A stretch of 64,000 bases of DNA from Fimenecus sp045655645 (lineage in GTDB: Bacteria; Bacillota; Clostridia; Oscillospirales; Acutalibacteraceae). The notes under the pieces are model-generated. The model saw nothing but the letters and a program-made list of their open reading frames with translations, was not told the DNA's origin and did no database searches. The first letter of the stretch is position 1, and each line of letters starts with the position of its first letter. The stretch is taken from positions 1 to 64,000 of the forward strand of contig JAZOPS010000026.1 of the NCBI GenBank assembly GCA_045655645.1. Reading direction: 5' to 3'. Shown in pieces: positions 1 to 8,533 of this stretch. A program made the position numbers and the translations under genes.

Positions 1-314
1 TTACAATAGAACAAAGGCATTTCAATTGAACGAGGAACACTGCCCCATGCAGCCTGATTAAGGACATAGTCAACACCCTCACATGCTTTCATACAAGTAT
101 CAAGGTCCTTAATATCACCTTTTATAAATGTATAACTCGGATTATCGAGGAACATATCAACATTTTTCCGTTTACCTGTTGAAAGGTCATCAAGTGCCTT
201 TACTTTATATCCCATATTAAGTATTGCTTCACAAAGGTTAGAACCGATAAAACCAGCTGCACCTGTTACGAGGAATACTGAATTTTCAGGAAATTTTAAG
301 TGTTTATAGCCCAT
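1..314 (-). CDS. NAD-dependent nucleotide-sugar epimerase, N-terminal part (cut by window edge)
   Basis: Only the first 104 residues are present; the gene runs off the left edge. The N-terminus holds a Rossmann dinucleotide-binding loop, TGAAGFIGSNL (about residues 17-27), followed by an acidic residue pair after the second strand (ALDDLSTG) and the NQAAWGSVPRS segment, where extended short-chain epimerases of the WbpP/GalE group carry the serine that assists catalysis. Known members interconvert UDP-GlcNAc/UDP-GalNAc or UDP-GlcNAcA/UDP-GalNAcA in the cytoplasm. A GGAG ribosome site lies just before the ATG, and only 3 bp separate it from the UDP-sugar dehydrogenase upstream, so both probably make one activated HexNAc or HexNAcA donor. 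The exact substrate cannot be told from this fragment. Confidence 0.85.
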   Translation of the reverse strand, partial: MGYKHLKFPENSVFLVTGAAGFIGSNLCEAILNMGYKVKALDDLSTGKRKNVDMFLDNPSYTFIKGDIKDLDTCMKACEGVDYVLNQAAWGSVPRSIEMPLFYC

Positions 315-317
315 AAT

Positions 318-1637
318 TTATAATCTCCAATAATTATATCCTGCTGATTCGTATTCTTTACGATTAAGGAGGCCCTTAATATCAGCAAGAACTTTCTTTG
401 AATTGTCACCTGATTTGAACATTTTGTCAAAATCAGCCTGTGTAAGAGTTTTGAACTGTTCATGTGCAACTGCAAGAATTACTGCATCACAATCTTTGAT
501 TGTTGACATATCAACAAATTCCATACCGTAAAGATGCTTTGCTTCATCAGCATCTGCTGTAGGGTCAGCAACTGTTGCAGTAATGCCATACTCTTTAAGT
601 TCATTGTAAATATCAATAATCTTTGTGTTTCGTGTATCAGGACAATTTTCCTTGAATGTGAAGCCAAGAATTGCAACTTTTGCACTCTTGATTGCAACAT
701 CAGCTTTAATAAGATTTTTAACGATACTTTCAGCAACATATTTACCCATATCGTCATTGATTCGACGACCTGAAAGGATAATCTGGCTATGATAACCCAA
801 CTGCTCTGCTTTATATGTAAGATAGTATGGGTCAACACCGATACAATGACCACCAACAAGTCCAGGGAAGAATTTAAGGAAATTCCATTTTGTTCCTGCA
901 GCCTTAAGAACAGACTGTGTATCAATACCCATCTTATTAAAAATAATTGAAAGCTCATTCATAAATGCAATATTAATATCACGCTGACTGTTTTCAATAA
1001 CCTTTGCAGCCTCAGCAACCTTAATACTTTCTGCTCTGTGAACACCTGCTTCAACAACAAGTTCATAAACTTTTGCGATTTCGTCAAGTGACTCATCATC
1101 CATACCTGAAACGATTTTAACGATTGTTTCAAGACGATGAACCTTATCACCTGGATTAATTCTTTCAGGTGAATAACCAACCTTGAAGTCTACACCACAT
1201 TTAAGTCCTGATTCCTTTTCAAGGATTGGAATACAGATATCCTCTGTTACTCCAGGATAAACTGTTGATTCATAAACAACGATTGAACCCTTTGTAAGAT
1301 TACGACCAACGATTGTTGATGCACCTTCAACAGGTGTCAAATCAGGTGTATGGTCATCATTTACAGGTGTTGGAACTGCAACAATGTGGAACTTTGCTTC
1401 CTTGAGTTTTGTCTCGTCAGCTGTAAAATCTACTGTACAAGCTTTAATTGCATCGTCACCAACTTCATTTGTAGGGTCAATGCCGTTTTTATATAATTCA
1501 ATTTTCTTTGCGTTAAGGTCAAAGCCTACAACCTTTACTTTCTTTGAGAAAGCAACAGCGATTGGCATACCAACATAGCCAAGACCTACAAGAGAGATTT
1601 TTTCTTCACCATTAATGATTTTTTCGTAGAGTGTCAT
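318..1637 (-). CDS. UDP-N-acetyl-hexosamine 6-dehydrogenase (WbpO/TviB type)
   Basis: This 439-residue protein belongs to the nucleotide-sugar dehydrogenase family, which oxidises C6 of a UDP-hexose(amine) to a uronic acid in two NAD-dependent steps. Visible features are the N-terminal NAD loop GLGYVG (residues 18-23), the PTPVNDDHTPDL segment typical of the HexNAc-specific WbpO/TviB branch, a YSPERINPGD strand, and the catalytic cysteine in GGHCIGVDPYYL (about residue 264). The C-terminal UDP-binding domain carries ILGFTFKENCPDTRNTK. Length and motifs are complete. AAAGGAG precedes the ATG. It sits between a glycosyltransferase and an epimerase, matching the two-enzyme route to UDP-GalNAcA or UDP-GlcNAcA for surface polysaccharide. 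The substrate (GlcNAc or GalNAc form) is inferred, not proven. Confidence 0.92.
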   Translation of the reverse strand: MTLYEKIINGEEKISLVGLGYVGMPIAVAFSKKVKVVGFDLNAKKIELYKNGIDPTNEVGDDAIKACTVDFTADETKLKEAKFHIVAVPTPVNDDHTPDLTPVEGASTIVGRNLTKGSIVVYESTVYPGVTEDICIPILEKESGLKCGVDFKVGYSPERINPGDKVHRLETIVKIVSGMDDESLDEIAKVYELVVEAGVHRAESIKVAEAAKVIENSQRDINIAFMNELSIIFNKMGIDTQSVLKAAGTKWNFLKFFPGLVGGHCIGVDPYYLTYKAEQLGYHSQIILSGRRINDDMGKYVAESIVKNLIKADVAIKSAKVAILGFTFKENCPDTRNTKIIDIYNELKEYGITATVADPTADADEAKHLYGMEFVDMSTIKDCDAVILAVAHEQFKTLTQADFDKMFKSGDNSKKVLADIKGLLNRKEYESAGYNYWRL

Positions 1638-1642
1638 TTTAA

Positions 1643-2749
1643 TTACTCCTTTATCTTTAGATGATTACACATCTCTTTATTTACTTTAATTACATCAAAC
1701 TTGTTTTTACAATATTCCAAACTCTTTTTTCCCATTGTTTCAACAAGTTGAGGATTTTCTATAAATTCAATCATCTTTTCAGCAACAGCCTGTCCATTCT
1801 GAACGGGAACTAAAAATCCTGTTTCTCCATCAATTACAGTTTCACGACAACCAGGTGCATGAGTTGTAATAACAGCCCTTCCCATAGCCATTGCTTCAAG
1901 GACAGTTCTCGGTGTTCCCTCACGGTATGATGGTAGAACATAAACTGAACATTGTTTATAGTAGTCAGCCACAGTATCAGTTTCACCAAAATGTTCAATG
2001 ATGCCTTTGTTTATATATGTATCAAGGTCTTGCTGACTAAGTGAGTCCTGAATACCCTCACAAGCACCTAAAAGCATACATCTTACTTCAGGATACTTTG
2101 ATTTCACGATTTCACAAGCTTCGAGGTATTCACGGATTCCCTTTGAATACATAACACGTGAAAGCATAAAGAATGTCATCTGTTGAGGATAAGGTGCTAC
2201 GCTGAATTTTTCCATATTCACACCTGAACCATTAACCACGCAACACTTATTTTCTTTTACAAGATTTTCCTTAACAAACTGTTCTTTATCGTCGGTATTC
2301 TGAAAAATTACCGTGTCGGCACACATAAAACCGATTTTATAAAGAACTGACATAATGAGCTTTATAATTTTCGCTTTTTTTGTTTTTGCAGTGAAAGCAT
2401 ATCCGGCACCCGTCACCATTGCAACTTTATGTGGTACTCCTGCAAGTTTTCCTGCCATAGAACCATATATAACGGGTTTTGAAGTATATCCCAAAACCAC
2501 ATCAGGCTTTTCCTTTTTAAACAAATCACGAAGAGCCATCATATATGACAAATCTTTAAGTGGATTTACGCCATTTTTATTCATAGGTATTTCAACAAAT
2601 CGTGCTCCCAATTCTTCCACTTTCTGGATATTATCTCGATTGGGACCTGTAATGATTACTTCATAACCTGCTGAAATAATTTTTTTCACCAAATCGCCAC
2701 GAAAATTGTACGCTGTTCGATTCTTTGGTGAAACGAGAATGAATTTCAT
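1643..2749 (-). CDS. GT4-family glycosyltransferase
   Basis: A 368-residue GT-B-fold retaining glycosyltransferase of the GT4 type. The N-terminal half begins with a MKFILVSPKNRTAYNFRGDL strand-loop, as in PglA/CapM/WbpU-like proteins, and the C-terminal half holds the donor-binding E-x7-E motif in EGTPRTVLEAMAMGRAVITT (around residue 278). No membrane segment or signal is seen, so it should act at the inner face of the membrane, adding a sugar to the lipid-linked intermediate started by the sugar transferase encoded at the head of the operon. It lies 5 bp from the UDP-sugar dehydrogenase and 7 bp from the hydroxyacid dehydrogenase. A HexNAc or hexose donor is possible; the sequence does not decide. 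Confidence 0.88.
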   Translation of the reverse strand: MKFILVSPKNRTAYNFRGDLVKKIISAGYEVIITGPNRDNIQKVEELGARFVEIPMNKNGVNPLKDLSYMMALRDLFKKEKPDVVLGYTSKPVIYGSMAGKLAGVPHKVAMVTGAGYAFTAKTKKAKIIKLIMSVLYKIGFMCADTVIFQNTDDKEQFVKENLVKENKCCVVNGSGVNMEKFSVAPYPQQMTFFMLSRVMYSKGIREYLEACEIVKSKYPEVRCMLLGACEGIQDSLSQQDLDTYINKGIIEHFGETDTVADYYKQCSVYVLPSYREGTPRTVLEAMAMGRAVITTHAPGCRETVIDGETGFLVPVQNGQAVAEKMIEFIENPQLVETMGKKSLEYCKNKFDVIKVNKEMCNHLKIKE

Positions 2750-2756
2750 AAAATTC

Positions 2757-3665
2757 CTATCCCTTCATATATTCTTTAATGTTGTCATAAACAACATTGA
2801 ATAATCTTTCCTGATTTTTTGGTGAAACAAATGAATTATGAGGTGTTATCATCACATTCTTCATATCCCACAGTTCACTTTTTTCATTTAATGGCTCAGC
2901 ACAGAACACATCAAGAACTGCACCACCAAGTTTTCCGTTTTTTAGATTTTTAACAAGACTTTCTTCATCCACAACAGCACCTCTTGCAATATTAACAAGG
3001 ATTGCACCATCTTTAACACAAGAAAATCTTTCGTCGTTGAACAAGTTCTTTGTATCCTCTGTCAACGGCAATGTTAAAACAACTACATCTGACTTACTCA
3101 ACGCTGAATTTACATCTCCCATTGAATAATACTCGTCATAAACATCATTCTGAGGATTTACAATATCAGCACCGAGTACATTCATACCAAATGCCTTAAA
3201 TCTTTTGGCACATTCCGTACCAACACTACCACAGCCAACAATTAAAACCGTGTCACCTGACATCTCCCGAACATTTCTGTCTTTTATCCAACTGTGATTT
3301 TTCTGATTTTCATAAAAACTGTTTATATTTTTGTACAATGCAAGAACTCCGCTGACTGCAAACTCAGCCATTGGGACACTATAAACACCTCTTGCATTTT
3401 TAAGGACTATACCTTTTTCACATATCTTTTCAACAGGTACACGGTCTAAACCTGCACTTGTAAGTTGTATAAACCTGAGATTAGGGAATTTTTCTATATC
3501 ATTATGTAAAAACAATCCGTTACAGATTACTGCTTCTGCCATATACATTTCTTCAGAAAGAGGTTCATTCTCCATCTGTTGAAACATAATCTCGCAACCA
3601 AGATTCTCTATATTCACTTTTTGCAGATTTGTACAATTAAACGCACCTGTCATTAAAAGTTTCAT
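2757..3665 (-). CDS. D-isomer-specific 2-hydroxyacid dehydrogenase
   Basis: A 302-residue NAD-dependent dehydrogenase. The nucleotide-binding loop is VGCGSVGTECA (about residue 145), and the catalytic set is visible: Arg in NIARGAVVDEE (about 227), an acidic residue about 28 further on, and His in MITPHNSF (about 273). Family members reversibly reduce 2-keto acids to D-2-hydroxyacids. A GAGGAAAA ribosome site supports the ATG. It lies 10 bp downstream of an HpcH-type aldolase inside a polysaccharide operon; the two may supply or process a small hydroxyacid, for example for a lactyl-type or other acidic substituent. That role is inference. The family is broad, so glyoxylate/hydroxypyruvate-reductase-like activity is also possible. 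Confidence 0.87.
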   Translation of the reverse strand: MKLLMTGAFNCTNLQKVNIENLGCEIMFQQMENEPLSEEMYMAEAVICNGLFLHNDIEKFPNLRFIQLTSAGLDRVPVEKICEKGIVLKNARGVYSVPMAEFAVSGVLALYKNINSFYENQKNHSWIKDRNVREMSGDTVLIVGCGSVGTECAKRFKAFGMNVLGADIVNPQNDVYDEYYSMGDVNSALSKSDVVVLTLPLTEDTKNLFNDERFSCVKDGAILVNIARGAVVDEESLVKNLKNGKLGGAVLDVFCAEPLNEKSELWDMKNVMITPHNSFVSPKNQERLFNVVYDNIKEYMKG

Positions 3666-3675
3666 AATTTTCCTC

Positions 3676-4521
3676 TTATTTGTTATTTATCATTTCCACA
3701 ATTTTTTCTACGTATTTTTTTGTATCAGCCTGATTCTGCAAATACTTTTCTTCTGTCCACTTATCCAACTCTTTTTCAAACTCACGAATATCACGGACAC
3801 CTGTATTGAATTTTTCCTTTACAGTTTCAAAATCATTTTCCTTTGCAATATCACAAAACGCTCGCGAAAGAATGACACGGTCAGAACCAAGTCTGTAATG
3901 TTCACCAAGAACACATTCAGCAGGTAATGTTCCTGTACCTACCCTTGCTACGCCACCAAAACCATAACTGATATTTTTCTTACTGATTTTTTCACAAATT
4001 CTCTGTACTATTCCATCTGCAACAAGTTGAAACATAAATGTCATACCATAGCCCAAATGCAAATCGTTAAGTCCGATATGAATTTCGTCAATACCCTCAA
4101 CTTCCAAAATTTCATCAAGATTTTCTACAGCTTCAGGAGTTTCAACAAGTAAGTTGGTTTTTACTCTGCCACCAACTGCTTTGATAAATCTGCTGACCTG
4201 AGATGCATTCTGAAAAAACGGAAGCATAATAACGTCTGCACCAGCTTCAATAATGTTGTCGATTTCGTCTTCAGTTGACGGATAATTATCAGTCGCATCG
4301 TGGACAGGATTACAACGAACAAAAAGTGTTGATTTATCAAGCACCTTACGAAGTGCTTTTACATCGTCAATTGTATGCATATTTTGAACTGTATCCATAC
4401 CACCCTGACGGTCACTTTTGCCGATATATTCCATATCAACAAATATACGGTCAACACCGGCAGACTGAGCAGCCTCAGCCACGTCGACACGATTTGTAAC
4501 AAACATTAACTCAAGAGCCAT
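3676..4521 (-). CDS. HpcH/HpaI-family aldolase (citrate-lyase-beta-like)
   Basis: This 281-residue protein has the TIM-barrel pattern of the HpcH/HpaI aldolase family, which performs pyruvate- or phosphoenolpyruvate-dependent aldol cleavage or condensation with a divalent metal. Visible are a VDRIFVDMEYIG strand near the N-terminus, an FVRCNP strand holding a substrate-binding arginine, a metal-binding glutamate in LLVETPEAVENL (about residue 124), and an IGLNDLHLGYG strand (about 153) in the place of the second metal ligand. AGAGG precedes the ATG. It is the second gene of the polysaccharide operon, between the initiating transferase and the hydroxyacid dehydrogenase. An aldolase is unusual in such a cluster; it may make a deoxy-keto-acid or hydroxyacid building block. 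The substrate is unknown. Confidence 0.82.
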   Translation of the reverse strand: MALELMFVTNRVDVAEAAQSAGVDRIFVDMEYIGKSDRQGGMDTVQNMHTIDDVKALRKVLDKSTLFVRCNPVHDATDNYPSTEDEIDNIIEAGADVIMLPFFQNASQVSRFIKAVGGRVKTNLLVETPEAVENLDEILEVEGIDEIHIGLNDLHLGYGMTFMFQLVADGIVQRICEKISKKNISYGFGGVARVGTGTLPAECVLGEHYRLGSDRVILSRAFCDIAKENDFETVKEKFNTGVRDIREFEKELDKWTEEKYLQNQADTKKYVEKIVEMINNK

Positions 4522-4531
4522 AACAAACCTC

Positions 4532-5155
4532 TTAATTATTTACTGTTTCATTTTCTTTCTGAACTGTGGCAACAGTATTTTCATTGTCCTCATTTTTAAG
4601 AACTTTGAAAACTGTCATAAAAAGAATTTTTATATCAAGTAAAAGTGACATATTGTCAACATACCACACATTGAGTTCTATACGACGATTCCACTCAACA
4701 CCTTTTCTGCCATTGACCTGTGCCCAACCTGTAATTCCAGGACAAACCTCAAACATACGAAGCTGGAAATCACTGTATTCAGAGTAGTCCCAAGGATGAT
4801 ATGTAAGTGGTGGTCGAGGACCGACAAAACTCATTTCCCCTTTAAGAATATTTATAAACTGTGGTAATTCATCAATACTTGTTGCACGGATGATTTTACC
4901 GATTGGTGTTACTCGTGCATCACCTTTACCGGAATATACGCCACTACCCTGTTGTTCTGCACCAACACACATTGAACGGAATTTGTAGATATCAAAAACC
5001 TTACCATCTTTTCCGATTCTCTGTTGTTTGAAAATTACAGGTCCTGGTGAAGTTAATTTTATAATAATTGCAACGATAAGCATTACTGGTGAAAGGACTA
5101 CCAAAGCACACAATGCAATTATAAAATCCATCACTCTTTTTACGACTTTATACAT
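4532..5155 (-). CDS. Initiating sugar-phosphate transferase (monotopic PglC/WcaJ-type)
   Basis: A 207-residue polyprenol-phosphate phosphoglycosyl transferase. It has one N-terminal hydrophobic re-entrant helix (FIIALCALVVLSPVMLIVAI), the KFRSM segment, the catalytic-site stretch DELPQFINILKGEMSFVGPR with its PRP turn, and the GITGWAQVNGR loop. The short length fits the minimal PglC-like catalytic core, without the long N-terminal membrane domain of WcaJ/WbaP. It moves a sugar phosphate from a UDP-sugar to undecaprenyl phosphate and so starts the repeat unit. AGGGGA lies 9 bp before the chosen ATG; an in-frame ATG three codons upstream abuts that ribosome site and is unlikely. It is the first gene of the operon, behind the promoter at 5229-5257. 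Confidence 0.92.
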   Translation of the reverse strand: MYKVVKRVMDFIIALCALVVLSPVMLIVAIIIKLTSPGPVIFKQQRIGKDGKVFDIYKFRSMCVGAEQQGSGVYSGKGDARVTPIGKIIRATSIDELPQFINILKGEMSFVGPRPPLTYHPWDYSEYSDFQLRMFEVCPGITGWAQVNGRKGVEWNRRIELNVWYVDNMSLLLDIKILFMTVFKVLKNEDNENTVATVQKENETVNN

Positions 5156-5190
5156 CAAAATCATTCCCCTGTCATATCAAATCAACACAT

Positions 5191-5215
5191 AAAAAGCCCA
5201 CAATAACTCATTGTG
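5191..5215 (-). promoter_or_regulatory. Leader hairpin with T-run before the polysaccharide operon
   Basis: On the minus strand a CACAAT/ATTGTG stem with a 5-base loop is followed by GGCTTTTT, all inside the roughly 65-base leader between the operon promoter and the first gene. It looks like a weak intrinsic terminator or attenuator. The stem is only 6 bp, so function is uncertain. Confidence 0.35.
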
Positions 5216-5228
5216 ATATATTTAATTA

Positions 5229-5257
5229 ATTATAACTCTATACATATAAAATGTCAA
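5229..5257 (-). promoter_or_regulatory. Promoter of the polysaccharide operon
   Basis: The minus strand reads TTGACA, a 17-base spacer, then TATAAT: a full consensus housekeeping promoter. It drives the sugar-transferase operon leftwards. The 397-bp gene-free stretch 5156-5561 contains this promoter, the leader hairpin, and the opposite promoter for the CofE-like gene. Confidence 0.8.
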
Positions 5258-5393
5258 TGAAATACAGCACCCTTTTTACCATCTGCTCACTACTTTTTTT
5301 GTAATAATTTGTAATATTTCCTTTTTGAAAAAAATGCACAAAAATTTCATTCAATATTCTACCAAATTTTGTATCACTCTTCGTATGTTTTCA

Positions 5394-5423
5394 TTGACTT
5401 TATGGGAGAAACTATTGTATAAT
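5394..5423 (+). promoter_or_regulatory. Promoter of the cofE-like/guaA operon
   Basis: TTGACT and TATAAT are separated by 18 bases. The leader then runs about 130 bases to the ATG at 5562 and holds a long inverted repeat: 5431-5441 (AATTTTAATAT) pairs with 5474-5484. A second small stem, GGGT/ACCC, lies at about 5510-5523. No known riboswitch core was recognised. Confidence 0.75.
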
Positions 5424-5561
5424 AATTTGTAATTTTAATATGAGGAAGTTTTGGAGTTTTTTCAATCTCATTTATATTAAAATTCCATTTTGTAAATCTT
5501 TCCCCCAAGGGTAATCAAAACCCTACGAGGAGTTCAAATTTTTTATATTGGAGAGATAAGT

Positions 5562-6752
5562 ATGGAAAGAAAAGTCGGTACTGTATCAAGAGGTATCCGT
5601 TGTCCAATCATCAGACAGGGTGACGACCTTGTTGACATCACAGTAACAAGCGTACTTGAAGCTGCTGAAAGTGAAGGCTTCGAAATGCGTGACAGAGATG
5701 TTGTTTCTCTTACAGAATCAATCGTAGCACGTGCACAGGGTAACTATGCATCAGTTGACGATATTGCCAACGATGTTAAAGCAAAGCTTGGTGGCGGAAC
5801 AATCGGTGTTATTTTCCCGATTTTATCACGTAACCGTTTTGCAATCTGTCTTCGTGGTATTGCTAAAGGTGCAAAAAAAGTTGTTCTTATGTTAAGCTAT
5901 CCAAGTGATGAGGTTGGTAACTCACTCGTTACTTATGACCAGATTGACGAAGCAGGAATTAATCCTTATTCAGATGTACTTGATGAAGCAAAATACAGAG
6001 AACTTTTTGGCGAAAACAAACACGAATTCACAGGCGTTGACTATGTAGCTTACTATTCAGACATCATCAGAGAAGCAGGCGCAGAAGCAGAAATTATCTT
6101 TGCTAACCAGCCAAAAACAATTCTCAACTACACAGATTGCGTTCTCACTTGTGACATTCACACAAGAGCACGCACAAAAAGAATTCTCAAAGCAGCAGGC
6201 GCTAAAGTTGTTTGCGGTCTTGACGATATTCTCAATGCATCTGTAAATGGTAGTGGTTGCAACGAAAAATATGGTCTTCTTGGTTCAAACAAATCAACAG
6301 AAGATACTGTTAAACTCTTCCCAAGAGAGTGTCAGGGACTTGTTGAAGATATTCAGGCAGAATTCTTAAAGAGAACAGGCAAGCATATCGAAGTTATGGT
6401 TTATGGTGACGGTGCATTCAAAGACCCACAAGGTAAAATTTGGGAACTTGCTGACCCTGTTGTATCCCCTGCTCATACAAGCGGACTTATCGGTACTCCA
6501 AACGAATTGAAACTTAAATATCTTGCTGACAACGATTTCAAAGGCCTTTCAGGTGCTGAACTCAAAGAAGCAATTTCAAATAGCATTAAAGCTAAGAACG
6601 ATAACCTTGTTGGTAATATGGCATCTCAGGGTACAACTCCTCGTCAACTTACTGACCTTATCGGTTCACTCTGTGACCTTACAAGTGGTTCAGGTGACAA
6701 GGGTACACCAATCATTCTCGTTCAGGGATATTTCGATAACTATACAGACTAA
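5562..6752 (+). CDS. CofE-like (coenzyme F420-0:gamma-glutamyl ligase-like) protein
   Basis: A 396-residue protein resembling the CofE/FbiB-N ligase family, which in methanogens and actinobacteria adds glutamate to coenzyme F420. Here it is long, and no other F420 gene is visible. Seen in the sequence: an N-terminal segment TVSRGIRCPIIRQGDDL like the opening of CofE proteins, an SLTESIVARAQGNYAS segment (about residues 50-65), and a glycine-rich tail (LTSGSGDKGTP). GGAGAG lies close before the ATG. The neighbour 25 bp downstream is a GMP synthase fragment-like gene, and both share one promoter. The real product may be a glutamyl ligase of another cofactor or tRNA-like acceptor; database names of this type in Firmicutes are transferred by family only. 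Confidence 0.7.
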   Translation: MERKVGTVSRGIRCPIIRQGDDLVDITVTSVLEAAESEGFEMRDRDVVSLTESIVARAQGNYASVDDIANDVKAKLGGGTIGVIFPILSRNRFAICLRGIAKGAKKVVLMLSYPSDEVGNSLVTYDQIDEAGINPYSDVLDEAKYRELFGENKHEFTGVDYVAYYSDIIREAGAEAEIIFANQPKTILNYTDCVLTCDIHTRARTKRILKAAGAKVVCGLDDILNASVNGSGCNEKYGLLGSNKSTEDTVKLFPRECQGLVEDIQAEFLKRTGKHIEVMVYGDGAFKDPQGKIWELADPVVSPAHTSGLIGTPNELKLKYLADNDFKGLSGAELKEAISNSIKAKNDNLVGNMASQGTTPRQLTDLIGSLCDLTSGSGDKGTPIILVQGYFDNYTD

Positions 6753-6777
6753 TTTAATATAAATGGAGGAATTCAAA

Positions 6778-7779
6778 ATGGATTGTAATGTTAGACCCGA
6801 ATCAATGGAAAGAATTACCACCAAAGCGTTAGCAGATGCTTTTATTGAAGAACAAGTTAAACTTGTTCGTGAGCAGGTTGGCGACAAAAAAGTTCTTCTC
6901 GCGCTCTCCGGCGGTGTTGACTCATCAGTTGTTGCTGCTCTTCTTATTAAAGCTATCGGCAAACAGTTAGTTTGTGTTCACGTTAACCACGGTCTTATGA
7001 GAAAGAACGAAAGTGAAAATGTTGTTGAAATCTTCGGTAAAGAGCTTGACGCAAACCTTATCTATGTTGACGCTACTGACCGTTTTCTTGACCTTCTTGC
7101 AGATGTTTCTGACCCTGAAAGCAAGAGAAAGATTATCGGTGCAGAATTCATAAATGTTTTTGCTGACGAAGCAAGAAAACTTGAAGGTGTAGAATATCTT
7201 GCACAGGGTACAATTTACCCCGATATTCTTGAAAGCTTCAAACAGGCAGAAGGCAAGAAAGCAGTTAAATCTCACCATAATGTTGGTGGACTTCCTGAAG
7301 ACCTTAACTTTGAGCTTGTTGAACCAATCAAACTTCTCTTCAAAGACGAAGTTCGCGTAGTTGGTGAAGCACTTGGTCTTCCACACGCTATGGTTTATCG
7401 TCAGCCATTCCCAGGTCCTGGTCTTGGTGTTCGTTGCCTTGGTGCAATTACACGTGACAGACTCCATGCGCTCCGTGAAGCAGATGCAATTCTTCGTGAA
7501 GAATTCGACAACTGTGGTCTCGCTGAAAAAGTATGGCAATATTTCATTGCTGTGCCTGATGTTAAGAGCGTTGGCGTTAAAGACGAAAGCCGTTATGAAG
7601 GCTGGCCTGCAATCATCCGTGCTGTTAATACAACAGACGCTATGAGTGCTACAATCGAAGAAATTCCTTATGCAGTTCTTCATAAGATTACTTACAGAAT
7701 CACACACGAGGTTGATGGTATTAACCGTGTACTCTATGACCTTACTCCAAAGCCAATCGGCACTATTGAGTGGGAATAA
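6778..7779 (+). CDS. GMP synthase, ATP-pyrophosphatase subunit without glutaminase domain
   Basis: A 333-residue protein matching the C-terminal two-thirds of bacterial GuaA. It holds the ATP-pyrophosphatase P-loop SGGVDS (residues 44-49), the VHVNHGLMRKNE segment, the QGTIYPDILES and KSHHNVGGLPE loops, and the GuaA dimerisation domain (PFPGPGLGVRCLGA; end motif KPIGTIEWE). The normal N-terminal class-I glutamine amidotransferase domain (about 190 residues) is absent, and the upstream gene does not supply it. The reaction would be XMP to GMP with ammonia, or with a separate glutaminase subunit as in archaeal GuaAa/GuaAb. The start is the ATG at 6778, 8 bp after GGAGG; an upstream in-frame ATG overlaps that ribosome site. 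Confidence 0.88.
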   Translation: MDCNVRPESMERITTKALADAFIEEQVKLVREQVGDKKVLLALSGGVDSSVVAALLIKAIGKQLVCVHVNHGLMRKNESENVVEIFGKELDANLIYVDATDRFLDLLADVSDPESKRKIIGAEFINVFADEARKLEGVEYLAQGTIYPDILESFKQAEGKKAVKSHHNVGGLPEDLNFELVEPIKLLFKDEVRVVGEALGLPHAMVYRQPFPGPGLGVRCLGAITRDRLHALREADAILREEFDNCGLAEKVWQYFIAVPDVKSVGVKDESRYEGWPAIIRAVNTTDAMSATIEEIPYAVLHKITYRITHEVDGINRVLYDLTPKPIGTIEWE

Positions 7780-8340
7780 TCATATTTAATTTAGACAATT
7801 TCCTTTATCTTCAAAAAGGCAAATTTGTTTATCATCTAAACCGCTGACTAACCGCTGAATTTAGAGGTAAAAGAAAAACTTAAAACTCAAAAAAATTATG
7901 ACCTTGCATTTCACATGCAAGGTCTTCTTTTTTTATCAAAAAACAAACCGCTGAATTACAAGATAAAAAAAGATAAATTCTTTACAGAATTTATATAATT
8001 TTTTCTCGTTGCTACGCCTCCACTACTGCGTAGTTTCCTTTCTTTTTTCTTCTGTTAATCTTCCCTTTTTTCTTTTTCAAACGGCTCTACTGCGTGGATT
8101 ATGGACACATCCTTTCAAGTAGATTCCCCGAAAAGTTAAAAGAAAAAACTTAATTTTTTGCATGAAAAAATAAAAGAAAAATTTTAAAAAATTCAAGAAA
8201 AAACAAAGGAAAAATAACAGAAAATCGGGTTGATTTTTAAGGAATAAAAAACAGAAAAATAAAAGAAAATTTCCTGAAAAATTTAAAGAAAATTAAGAGA
8301 AAATTTTTATTTATTCAGCGGAAAAAGTAACAGAAAATAT
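7780..8340. other. Gene-free stretch with AAGAAAA-type repeats
   Basis: I see no gene here. The stretch has three copies of AACCGCTGA (near 7838, 7849 and 7949), one terminator (7900-7937), a pyrimidine-rich section around 8010-8090, and from about 8130 to 8335 roughly ten irregular copies of an A-R-AGAAAA motif, all on the plus strand. It is strongly A-skewed and probably bent DNA. Confidence 0.6.
7900..7937 (+). terminator. Terminator of the cofE-like/guaA operon
   Basis: A perfect stem GACCTTGCAT / ATGCAAGGTC with a 5-base loop is followed by TTC and a run of seven T. The same stem recurs at 8524-8555, and half of it at 8341-8349. Confidence 0.75.
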
Positions 8341-8533
8341 GACCTTGCACACGCTAAAAATTTTTGCCCTGAAGAGAGTAAAAAGTTTTTGCAACGACAA
8401 ACGAGCGCTGCCTGTGGCAGATGGAGCGAAGTTGATTGTTATGTGAAAATACAGAGCGGTGCGACGCGCTCCAAGCAAGCAACGCGACAATATTTTCAGT
8501 GGGCAAAAACCAAAATATAATTAAGACCTTGCA
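8341..8533. repeat. GC-rich intergenic element with inverted ends inside terminator-like repeats
   Basis: A 149-bp stretch (8361-8509), visibly richer in G+C than its surroundings, begins with TTTTTGCCC and ends with its inverse GGGCAAAAA. It is flanked by direct copies of GACCTTGCA at 8341-8349 and 8525-8533. Inside are small stems (TGCC/GGCA near 8410; GAGCG/CGCTC near 8453-8471) and two similar decamers near 8391 and 8481. No convincing protein is encoded. It could be a miniature mobile element, a dispersed intergenic repeat or a structured RNA. Confidence 0.45.

Noticed and set aside
5424..5561. Possible purine or ZTP riboswitch before the cofE-like/guaA operon
   Set aside because: There is a long inverted repeat and a small GGGT/ACCC stem, but no conserved core of a known riboswitch could be found.
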